A stretch of 15,804 bases of DNA from NCBI GenBank assembly GCA_014238325.1, contig JABABH010000028.1:1-15804 (forward strand), given 5' to 3'. Under the pieces are notes generated by a model. That model did no database searches and was not told the origin of the DNA. It was given only the letters and a program-made list of their open reading frames with translations. This DNA is from Coxiellaceae bacterium. GTDB taxonomy: Bacteria > Pseudomonadota > Gammaproteobacteria > Coxiellales > Coxiellaceae. This document shows positions 8,021 to 14,966 of the stretch, one piece after another. Made by a program: the position numbers and the translations under genes. Each line of letters begins with the position of its first letter. The first letter of the stretch is position 1.

Positions 8021-8512
8021 TCAGTTTCTATACTTTCCCTCTCTAAAACAACGCATATAATTCGTCATCGCACGCATAACGGCGTCATGAGCCTGATTCA
8101 AATCCTCGATTCCCTCCTCATCAAGGCTATCTTTTTGATCCACCAACGCCTGAAATAGGGACACATACTTGGTGAGCTCAGGCACAGACAGATAACATAA
8201 GCCCCCCAAACAACGATGCAACTCTCCACTTAATACGGCTTGATTACCGGATACATAGGCTCGCTCGATAAGGTTCGCTGTATCCCGCAAACTCTTATAA
8301 GTCATCGCCAATAATTGCTGAGCTGCCTCACGATTACCGTTACAGCGTTCGACACAACCTGGCCAATCGATGCTCGGGATAGATGCATCAAGCTGGGTGG
8401 AAATCTTCACAGCCACGTTTATAGTTTTCCAATTTTGTTGATCAAAACAACCGCCTTCTTTTATATTTATATTGAGAGCTACACAAACATCACAGCTGCG
8501 GTATATACCCAT
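8021..8512 (-). CDS. Stand-alone histidine phosphotransfer (Hpt) protein
   Basis: A small protein with one Hpt four-helix-bundle domain, which would carry phosphate between a hybrid sensor kinase's receiver domain and a response regulator. The Hpt region starts at IDWPGCVERCNGNREAAQQLLAM (roughly 48-70 of 163) and reaches the active site HRCLGGLCYLSVPEL (99-113), with His99 as the predicted phosphorylated residue. This matches the H.L.G...Y.GVP.. pattern of BarA/LetS-type Hpt domains. No kinase, receiver or DNA-binding domain is attached. The N-terminus is uncertain: the ATG at 8512 lies at the edge of a palindromic element and lacks a clear ribosome site, and a GTG near codon 33 or 35 would leave the Hpt domain intact. 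It resembles the second Hpt gene at 9128, which points away from it. Confidence 0.75.
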   Translation of the reverse strand: MGIYRSCDVCVALNINIKEGGCFDQQNWKTINVAVKISTQLDASIPSIDWPGCVERCNGNREAAQQLLAMTYKSLRDTANLIERAYVSGNQAVLSGELHRCLGGLCYLSVPELTKYVSLFQALVDQKDSLDEEGIEDLNQAHDAVMRAMTNYMRCFREGKYRN

Positions 8513-8688
8513 CCCACTTCAAGATGCGAAGCATGCACTTGAAGTGACTCATCGCGATGGGGATTCTTAAGGGGAAAATCGCGATTTTTCTTTGAAGTGG
8601 CTGAGCGAACATTTATTTTTCGCCAGCCATCAAAACAAAGGTATACCGCTCGCAATAACCCACTTCGCACCTTCAGTCGCGAGCGGTA
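8508..8688. repeat. Dense palindromic element, possibly a dispersed intergenic repeat
   Basis: About 180 bp packed with inverted repeats. CACTTCAAG (8515-8523) pairs with CTTGAAGTG (8538-8546); inside is ATGC-GAA-GCAT (8524-8534); outside is CCCATC (8508-8513) with GATGGG (8556-8561). Next come two copies of ATCGCGAT (8551-8558, 8578-8585), the second within AAAATCGCGATTTT (8575-8588). Then TACCGCTCGC (8644-8653) pairs with GCGAGCGGTA (8679-8688) around 25 bases. The motif TTGAAGTG recurs at 8539-8546 and shortly after 8588. A 63-codon minus-strand frame runs through it but shows no recognisable domain. The organisation resembles REP/MITE-like or rickettsial palindromic elements. Whether it is repeated in the genome cannot be seen from one copy. 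Confidence 0.55.
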
Positions 8689-9127
8689 ATATTATTGAGC
8701 ATCATCATAATAACTTTTATACCGTTTGGACAGGGGAGGCTTATAAGTTTTTTACTCATCAACACATGCCCATCTCCTAACCGCTAAACGTCTCGATCGA
8801 TAAAAATCATCTGTGGCCACCTCAACCAATCACTAAAAACCTTAAATCAGAATTAAATCGCAACCCCTACCAGCATTATCTGCAATATACGGTATTTAAT
8901 ACACCCATCTAGCAAGATAAAATTATTTCTTGATGCTCATCATCACGACATCAGAAGGCTCATATCGCATAAGTAGATCCATATCATAAATATCTAGCAT
9001 GCTATTGCCAGCAATACGTAGAGTCGTATGTGCTCAAACAGAAAGTCGATTTAAAAGATCAAACATCCTTAAACAAGAACCAATCCTTAACGATTGCGAA
9101 GTATCATAAAAAAGCAGGAGATGCATC
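8689..9127. other. AT-rich intergenic stretch upstream of the plus-strand Hpt gene
   Basis: No gene is supported here. Plus-strand and minus-strand frames are short and lack family motifs. The stretch holds a 10-bp palindrome, TAGCATGCTA (8995-9004), and a small ATACG...CGTAT repeat shortly after it. Both could be operator sites for the following gene, but no promoter pair stands out. The ribosome site AGGAG (9116-9120) closes the region. Confidence 0.5.
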
Positions 9128-9580
9128 ATGAATAGCGCTGACCATACCTCTACTTCCCTCTCTACGATACGAGCCTTGTTATTAAAATATGTTAACGATG
9201 AAGCGGATCTCTTGATTAAAGAAAGCGAGTATTCCTCTTTTAAAGTTATAGACCTAAAAGAAGGAACAAAGCTTTTGGGCGGCCATAGAGAAGCCGCAGA
9301 AAATATGCTTTCTATGTTTATCGAAACCTTACCTCAAGAGCTAAAGAAAATCATGGCCGCCCACGAAGAAAAAAATTTTCTAGAATTATATAAACTCATT
9401 CACAAGCTATATGGTGGTTTATGTTATTGTGGAGCACCCAAAATGCGCGCAATTACAAAGCAAATATACATATTATTAGAGCATCGATCCCATCAATCGA
9501 TAGCTTCTCTATTAAAAATATTAATTCTAGCTGCCTACGAACTGGTTGAAGCTCATATAAAAAAACAAATAGCGAAGTAG
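9128..9580 (+). CDS. Stand-alone histidine phosphotransfer (Hpt) protein
   Basis: A second single-domain Hpt protein of 150 aa, predicted to relay phosphate in the cytoplasm. The domain runs from about IDLKEGTKLLGGHREAAENM (41-60) through LSMFIETLPQEL to the active site HKLYGGLCYCGAPKM (92-106), with His92 as the phosphoacceptor. This is very close to the HKLHG..GY.GVPRM motif of the BarA C-terminal Hpt domain. The ATG is preceded by AGGAG seven bases upstream, so the start is secure. A 40-residue N-terminal extension has no recognised domain. It is the only gene besides the IS fragment on the plus strand. It diverges from the hpt gene at 8021-8512, converges on the lipid enzyme gene, and is followed directly by a 22-bp palindrome. 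No cognate kinase or regulator is in the window. Confidence 0.82.
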   Translation: MNSADHTSTSLSTIRALLLKYVNDEADLLIKESEYSSFKVIDLKEGTKLLGGHREAAENMLSMFIETLPQELKKIMAAHEEKNFLELYKLIHKLYGGLCYCGAPKMRAITKQIYILLEHRSHQSIASLLKILILAAYELVEAHIKKQIAK

Positions 9581-9602
9581 TTGGTCTTAGATCTAAGATC
9601 AA
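9581..9602. terminator. 22-bp palindrome after the plus-strand Hpt gene
   Basis: A palindrome begins at the base after the hpt stop codon: a perfect 14-bp core, TCTTAGATCTAAGA, flanked by TTG/CAA arms with one G-T pair. It lacks a T-tract, so it could be a transcript-end hairpin or a dimeric protein-binding site. A second inverted repeat, AGCTAT (9631-9636) with ATAGCT (9649-9654), lies in the same 83-bp convergent gap and could serve the opposite gene. Confidence 0.4.
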
Positions 9603-9663
9603 CTGGATGCCATGCTTTCGCCTGTAAGGTAGCTATTTGAAAGCTTCCATAGCTGGCTGCATG

Positions 9664-12492
9664 CTACTCTTGTATCGTCGTGGAAAAAATAAAATTAATC
9701 GGTTTTTCTCCGCTATGTTGCGTGATTAATTCACGAGAACGTTCACGCAATCGCACGACCTCCTTCCAATTTTTGTGCTGCGCTATCAACGGTTCACAGA
9801 CCGTCAACGTAATATGTGAAGGTCTCAGCAACCAAGTGTTTCCACGCAACAGACTCCTTGCACCACGAATTGCAATGGGTATCACAGCAGATTGTGTCTC
9901 GACAGCAATTTTAAAAGCACCCGATTTAAACGGACGAATACCCGTGGCATAGCTGAACGTGCCCTCAGGGAAAATGACGATGGTGGAAACACGATCAAAG
10001 CTAGCCTCAATATGCTTAATATCGGCTTCACTATTCAATAAATTGTCGCGGTCGATGGGTATAAAATCTAAATACTTGATAAATTTTCTGAGCAACGGAG
10101 CGCGCAATAATTCTTTCTTTCCAATAAAACTCATGGGTTCCCGAAACAAAGCAAGCAGAATCAAAACATCTATGTAGCTCGTATGATTAACAACCATGAT
10201 TTTCTTTTTCTTCAAGGTTGGATGGCCACACCAGTTCACAGTCATCGGAGTAAAACCAAGCCGAAATATCCAACGAGCCCAGTGATGCAAGCAAATCTGA
10301 GCTCCACGTCGCGGCATCCAGGCCATGATTCCCCACACGGGAAGTAAGGTCAATACAATCACCAACCCCATATAGGCTGTAAACACGGATTTTCCTATAC
10401 GTAAAGCCACTGACTTAGCACGCTCCCACGCCCCTCGTACCAACAGCTTCATGATTTGCAAGGTCACAGGCAAACCTCGACGCCATAGTTGGCCCGAAAG
10501 GTAGGCCTTCTTCGCATCAGCTCGCCTTAACTTTCCACTCGAGGTTTTAGGAATCACTCCTGTTGCAGATGTTAAAAATATTTCATCCGGAGCTAGACCC
10601 ACTTGAGCCATCACTTTTTCGGTGATGCTTTGTCGAAGTTGCGATTGCGCCGCATGATCCAGTTTACGCGTTTCTGCTACGATCAAGAGTTTTTCTGTAC
10701 CTGTATGTTCATCTTTGGTGCCAAAGGCGACGACACATCCTTTGCGGATCTCAGGACACAAATTAATGACTTCTTCTATTTCTGCAGGATAATAATTTCT
10801 CCCCGCTTTGATAATTAAATCTTTTTCGCGACCCGTAATATAAAGCTCCCCCCCAGCCAGGTAGCCTAAATCGCCACTGCCCCACCATCCCTCATGATAA
10901 ACCGCTTGGGTTGCATCTGGGTTACAATAATAGCCTTGCATAGCAGAAGGCCCCTGAAATTGCACTTGCCCAACCATACGTTCACCAAGAACTTGGCCCT
11001 GGCGAAAAATACGTACGCGATGGCGATCCAAAGGTACGCCACACGACACAAACTCATAGATTTTTTTTTGGTGTGCGTCGGCTGCCATGGCTTTTTGGCT
11101 GCATTCAAACGGATCGCGTTGAATACGATCCACTTTAAATCGTCTATTGAGTTTAGGCACCGTCAAGGCTAAAGTAGATTCTGCTAAACCGTAGACAGGC
11201 AGAAATGCTGTCTCGCGAAAACCATAGGCTTTAAAACGCTTCGTAAAGCGACGCAAGGTTTTGGGATAGATCATCTCTGCACCATTAAAAGCCAAACGCC
11301 AACTACTGAGATCTAAGCCTTCAATAGCTGAATCCTCTATTTTTTTAAGACATAATTCATAAGCAAAATTGGGTCCAGCCGAAAGCGTACCTCGGTGGTA
11401 GTGGATCGCCCATAACCATCGCTCAGGGCGTGATAAAAAGGATAGGGGTGTCATTAACGTTAAGGGTACACCGTAATATAGGCTGCCTAACCATGCCCCA
11501 ATCAAGCCCATATCATGATAGAGTGGCAACCAACTCACTAAAACATCATTCGCTTTTAAACCAATTGCCTCACCATAGGCATGAATATTGGCTAGCAAAT
11601 TTCGATGATTCAGCAACACTCCTTTCGGATTACCCGTACTGCCTGAGGTATATTGGATCAACGCAAAATCTTCAGCATGACGTTCGAAAATTGGCAAATG
11701 AGTCACCTCCCGCGATAATGAGGCAGCGGTCACAACTCCAAATAGACTCGGGATAAAAGCCTGCAATAACTGACTTAAACCTTTCGCTTCTTGAAAGGTG
11801 ACGAGAAAACGCACCCCTGCATGACGCAACACTAATGATTCACGTTGAGCATAAGCCTCAATCTGATCGGGACGCATAGGCGGATAAATAGGAACCGGCA
11901 CCCCTCCTGCAAGCAAGATGCCGAAAAACACAGAAAAAAACTCCATCGTGGTCGGCAGCATCATGGCCACCGTTTCTGTGGGACGCAATCCTGTCGTTAT
12001 AAGCCCTTGAGCTATGCATCTGGCCATGGCATATAACTCTCCATAGCGAATAATAGTTTCCTTACCCCCCTCTTCCTGCAAATAAATATGGATGCGATTG
12101 GGTTCACTCTCAGCATAACACTGCAGGACGTCTATCAAGGTCTCAGCATCAGAAGGATCCGCATGCGGCAGATCCAGTGGATTCACGTGCTGAGGCTTGG
12201 GATTCAGGCTCTTGGGTTCTGCTGCCAGCTGTATGGCAGGTATGACATCTCTAAGCTGTTTGGCCTCCACCATCAACGCATCTGAAAAGCGAACGCCGAA
12301 AGCTCGCTCTAGTCGACTAAATAATTCAGCACGCTCCAAACTACCCATACCCAATTCGCTATCTAATTCTGCATCCAACGAGAGTGTACGTCCAACCTGC
12401 CTCACACCTGACTCTTGTAAAAATTTTTGGGTTTCCAGTAATATCTGGGATTCAATAACGCTCGCTGATTGATCCTCGTGTCTATATGTCAA
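9664..12492 (-). CDS. ACP - fatty acyl-AMP ligase - PlsC-type acyltransferase fusion
   Basis: A 942-residue three-domain enzyme. Residues about 10-90 form an acyl carrier domain with GMGSLE at 49-54, Ser51 being the predicted phosphopantetheine site. Residues about 115-665 are an ANL-superfamily adenylating domain: P-loop YTSGSTGNPKG 281-291, WLPLYHDMGL 321-330, YGLAEST 434-440, GREKDLIIKAGRNYYPAEIE 554-573 and catalytic Lys654 in TSSGKLRR. The pattern resembles fatty acyl-AMP ligases. After a membrane segment (about 703-725) comes a lysophospholipid acyltransferase domain with NHTSYID (His770, Asp775) and FPEGT 841-845. The likely role is to activate a fatty acid, load it on the fused ACP and transfer it to a lipid acceptor. 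E. coli Aas has ligase and acyltransferase in the opposite order. The start is TTG, with AGGAGG seven bases upstream; no in-frame ATG is better placed. The substrate and acceptor are unknown. Confidence 0.88.
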   Translation of the reverse strand: MTYRHEDQSASVIESQILLETQKFLQESGVRQVGRTLSLDAELDSELGMGSLERAELFSRLERAFGVRFSDALMVEAKQLRDVIPAIQLAAEPKSLNPKPQHVNPLDLPHADPSDAETLIDVLQCYAESEPNRIHIYLQEEGGKETIIRYGELYAMARCIAQGLITTGLRPTETVAMMLPTTMEFFSVFFGILLAGGVPVPIYPPMRPDQIEAYAQRESLVLRHAGVRFLVTFQEAKGLSQLLQAFIPSLFGVVTAASLSREVTHLPIFERHAEDFALIQYTSGSTGNPKGVLLNHRNLLANIHAYGEAIGLKANDVLVSWLPLYHDMGLIGAWLGSLYYGVPLTLMTPLSFLSRPERWLWAIHYHRGTLSAGPNFAYELCLKKIEDSAIEGLDLSSWRLAFNGAEMIYPKTLRRFTKRFKAYGFRETAFLPVYGLAESTLALTVPKLNRRFKVDRIQRDPFECSQKAMAADAHQKKIYEFVSCGVPLDRHRVRIFRQGQVLGERMVGQVQFQGPSAMQGYYCNPDATQAVYHEGWWGSGDLGYLAGGELYITGREKDLIIKAGRNYYPAEIEEVINLCPEIRKGCVVAFGTKDEHTGTEKLLIVAETRKLDHAAQSQLRQSITEKVMAQVGLAPDEIFLTSATGVIPKTSSGKLRRADAKKAYLSGQLWRRGLPVTLQIMKLLVRGAWERAKSVALRIGKSVFTAYMGLVIVLTLLPVWGIMAWMPRRGAQICLHHWARWIFRLGFTPMTVNWCGHPTLKKKKIMVVNHTSYIDVLILLALFREPMSFIGKKELLRAPLLRKFIKYLDFIPIDRDNLLNSEADIKHIEASFDRVSTIVIFPEGTFSYATGIRPFKSGAFKIAVETQSAVIPIAIRGARSLLRGNTWLLRPSHITLTVCEPLIAQHKNWKEVVRLRERSRELITQHSGEKPINFIFSTTIQE

Positions 12493-12499
12493 ACCATCG

Positions 12500-12505
12500 C
12501 CTCCT
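12500..12505 (-). promoter_or_regulatory. Ribosome binding site deciding the TTG start of the fusion enzyme
   Basis: A perfect AGGAGG lies seven bases before TTG at 12492. An ATG between them is out of frame and meets TGA two codons later, so TTG is the best start. Confidence 0.7.
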
Positions 12506-12532
12506 GCATAGCTTTGAATAGGGGAGAGCCTT

Positions 12533-12545
12533 AGCCACTATGGCT
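12533..12545 (-). terminator. Small hairpin between parB and the fusion enzyme gene
   Basis: AGCCA and TGGCT are separated by three bases, giving a 5-bp stem in the 97-bp gap after parB. There is no T-tract. It may be only a weak pause or nothing at all. Confidence 0.2.
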
Positions 12546-12589
12546 TCGATACACCTTCGAGACAGTTTCCTACTGATGAAGATGTAACC

Positions 12590-13516
12590 CTAGTGTATTT
12601 TTTCCAAAATACCTTCTAGCTCTTCTAGATTATTATAACCAATAATCAGGCGTCCTCTGCCACGCAGTCCATGGCGAATAGCAACGTCAGCGCCTAATTT
12701 ATCTGATAAGCTCATTTGCAAACGAAGAATATCTGGATCCTTAAACGTGGCTGCAGGGCTCCCTGCTGCTTTAACAAACAATCGAGCACGCTGAACCATG
12801 GCCTCTGTTTCTCGAACTGACAAGCCTCGTTCAACCACACGCCGCGCATAATCGCTTTGGGTGTCTCCTTTGAGCGTTAATAAGGCACGCGCATGCCCCA
12901 TATCTAGCTGACCACTCTCTAACCAGACACGGACATCACCATTTAATTTCAAAAGTCGTAGCATATTGGTCACACTCGCACGCGACTTACCGACCGCTTC
13001 CGCAACGGCCTCATGCGTCAAGTTGCACTCTGCTAATAGGCGTTGCAGAGCCAATGCCTCTTCAACGATATTCAGATCCTCTCGCTGAATATTTTCGATA
13101 AGTGCAAATGCCATCGCTGCCTGGTCAGAAATATTGCGTACAATCACAGGCACACGATCCAAACCAGCTATCTGTGCTGCACGCCAGCGCCGCTCTCCTG
13201 CAATAATTTCGTAATTTTCCTCTGCTAAACAACGTGCAATAATGGGTTGGATGATACCTTGTACACGAATGGAATCGGCTAATTCTTGTAATTTACTCTC
13301 ACTCATCTGCCGGCGTGGCTGATAAGCACCGGGTTTTAACGTATGTACCGCTACATTCTGCAAATGCGAGGAATCAGGCAACGAGACTGATACCTCATCG
13401 TTCGTTGCATACAATAATTCCTTTAACCCTAAATCGCTTAAACCACGCCCTAATCTTTTGTGTGTTTTATCACTCATGACAATGGGCTGCGCTCCTGCTT
13501 GTTTTCTCTTAATCAT
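12590..13516 (-). CDS. parB: Chromosome partitioning protein ParB
   Basis: CTP-dependent DNA clamp that loads at parS sites and, with ParA, segregates the replicated origin. The 308 residues show RLGRGLSDL near 21-29 (the ParA-stimulating N-terminal region), the CTP-binding GERRWR box at 107-112, ENIQRED at 141-147, a helix-turn-helix around 167-190 (HEAVAEAVGKSRASVTNMLR) and GHARALL at 207-213. A C-terminal dimerisation segment ends with LEELEGILEKIH. Its ATG overlaps the parA stop as ATGA, giving coupling. Met14 (MSDKTHKRLGRGL) resembles the usual family start and is an alternative. No canonical parS site was found by eye near the gene. Order and length agree with chromosomal, not plasmid, ParB. 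Confidence 0.95.
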   Translation of the reverse strand: MIKRKQAGAQPIVMSDKTHKRLGRGLSDLGLKELLYATNDEVSVSLPDSSHLQNVAVHTLKPGAYQPRRQMSESKLQELADSIRVQGIIQPIIARCLAEENYEIIAGERRWRAAQIAGLDRVPVIVRNISDQAAMAFALIENIQREDLNIVEEALALQRLLAECNLTHEAVAEAVGKSRASVTNMLRLLKLNGDVRVWLESGQLDMGHARALLTLKGDTQSDYARRVVERGLSVRETEAMVQRARLFVKAAGSPAATFKDPDILRLQMSLSDKLGADVAIRHGLRGRGRLIIGYNNLEELEGILEKIH

Positions 13517-14292
13517 AAGTTTTTGTGCCTATATCGCTTGATAATTTCACCTGACCAAGCCAAATAGGCCATCGCCCCTTGCGATTTTTTATCATAATGG
13601 ATAATAGGCAACCCATGACTAGGCGCCTCAGCAAGCCGTACATTCCGCGGGATCACGGTCTCATAGACTTTGTCCCCAAAATGCGCAAATAATTGCTCAG
13701 AGACTTCTGCTGATAACCGATTACGTGCATCGTACATCGTGCGCAACAAGCCTTCTATCTGCAAATGTGGGTTGACAGTTTTTCGAATCTGTTCAATGCT
13801 GGATACCAAGGCCGTGAGCCCTTCTAAGGCATAATATTCACATTGAATAGGAATGATCACACTGCTTGCACAGACCAAAGCATTGACCGTCAACATACTC
13901 AAGGAAGGTGGGCAGTCGATCAAGATAAAGGAATACTGATTTTTTATCGGGGCTATGACCTGCGACAAGCAACGCTCCTTATTGTCCATTTGTAATAGCC
14001 GCACCTCGGCCACAGTCAAATCACCATTCCCAGGTAAAACATCTACGCGCATATCAGTCGAGATAATAGCATCTTCAATCGCACATTCGCCCAACAAGAC
14101 CTGGTTAACCGAAGCCGAAAGTTCGCGTCCTGCGATACCACATCCCACTGTCGCATTACCTTGTGGATCTAAATCAATCAATAACACCCTATGCTTAGCA
14201 GCAGCCAAAGAAGCGGATAAATTAATGGCTGACGTTGTTTTACCCACGCCTCCTTTTTGATTCACTAAGGCCATAATTTTAGCCGTCATCAT
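13513..14292 (-). CDS. parA: Chromosome partitioning ATPase ParA (Soj family)
   Basis: Deviant-Walker-A ATPase that binds the nucleoid as a dimer and moves ParB-parS complexes. The 259 residues contain KGGVGKTT at 13-20 with the signature lysine, DLDPQGNAT at 40-48, and Walker B LIDCPPS at 124-130 with Asp126. There is no N-terminal DNA-binding extension, so this is the short chromosomal Soj type, not a plasmid type Ia ParA. The first ATG overlaps the rsmG stop (ATGA). A second ATG follows at once and is better spaced, at six bases, from GAGGG, so it may be the real start. The ParB gene overlaps its end by four bases. Confidence 0.96.
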   Translation of the reverse strand: MMTAKIMALVNQKGGVGKTTSAINLSASLAAAKHRVLLIDLDPQGNATVGCGIAGRELSASVNQVLLGECAIEDAIISTDMRVDVLPGNGDLTVAEVRLLQMDNKERCLSQVIAPIKNQYSFILIDCPPSLSMLTVNALVCASSVIIPIQCEYYALEGLTALVSSIEQIRKTVNPHLQIEGLLRTMYDARNRLSAEVSEQLFAHFGDKVYETVIPRNVRLAEAPSHGLPIIHYDKKSQGAMAYLAWSGEIIKRYRHKNL

Positions 14293-14966
14293 GAGCCCTC
14301 ATGTTTCAAAGCCCTGTCTAGCAAAGTCGCTTCACGATTCAATATCTCTACGATATGCCGTTCCGCAGAAAGAAAAGGCACGCGCACGCGATGCACGACG
14401 ATCGAATACGACACTCCACGTAATTCAGTTTCTGGATAGACTCCCTTCATGATTAACCAACGACCCTGCAAAGGCAGCAAAGACCGTGTACATGCAATCA
14501 TATGAGCAATCGTACCAAAGGCACGGCATATCATCATATCCGGAGCGTCCGATAATTGAGCAGACTCAACGCGACTCGACAAGACGCTCACATTTTTTAT
14601 CTGCAATGCAGCAATAGCCTGTAATAAAAAACTTGTCTTCTTCGATCGACTCTCTACTAAAGTAAATCGCTTATCCGGAAATAGCAAGGCTAATGGAATG
14701 CCCGGAAATCCCGCACCGCTACCTACATCCACAATCGATGATCCCGCCACATAAGGCGCCATCGATGCGCTATCCAATAGGTGATGGGTAAGCATATGCC
14801 CCCTATCGCGAATAGCCGTTAAATTGTGGCATTTGGCCCATTTTTCCAATAAATCTAAGAAGGCCATCAGACAGCATGACACACCCGTAGGTACGGTCAG
14901 CCCCAGCGCGCACAATCCTTGTTCAAGCTGAGTCATGCTGTCACTAAAGTCAGGAGCAGACTGCAT
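14289..14966 (-). CDS. rsmG: 16S rRNA (guanine-527-N7) methyltransferase RsmG
   Basis: S-adenosylmethionine-dependent methyltransferase that modifies G527 in the 530 loop of 16S rRNA. The 225 residues carry the family N-terminal signature LLEKWAKCHNLTAIRD (39-54), HHLLDS at 61-66, the SAM-binding VDVGSGAGFPG at 79-89, the acidic strand end VES at 104-106 and the CRAF motif at 147-150 (usually SRAF). The length is normal. The chosen ATG lies inside the 3' end of mnmG, a 17-base overlap. Met11 would lie just downstream of the mnmG stop, and neither has a strong ribosome site. Together with mnmG it forms the classical gidA-gidB pair. Confidence 0.94.
   Translation of the reverse strand: MQSAPDFSDSMTQLEQGLCALGLTVPTGVSCCLMAFLDLLEKWAKCHNLTAIRDRGHMLTHHLLDSASMAPYVAGSSIVDVGSGAGFPGIPLALLFPDKRFTLVESRSKKTSFLLQAIAALQIKNVSVLSSRVESAQLSDAPDMMICRAFGTIAHMIACTRSLLPLQGRWLIMKGVYPETELRGVSYSIVVHRVRVPFLSAERHIVEILNREATLLDRALKHEGS

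Noticed and set aside
8479..8670. 63-codon minus-strand frame through the palindromic element
   Set aside because: Its residues are dictated by the inverted repeats, there is no ribosome site, and it overlaps the first Hpt gene's start. It is better explained as an open frame inside a repeat.
8592..8780. 62-codon plus-strand frame in the intergenic gap
   Set aside because: No ribosome site and no recognisable domain, and half of it lies in the palindromic element.
12590..14292. parS site or DnaA-box cluster near parAB
   Set aside because: No canonical parS palindrome and no cluster of TTATCCACA-type boxes was found by eye, so no origin is called.
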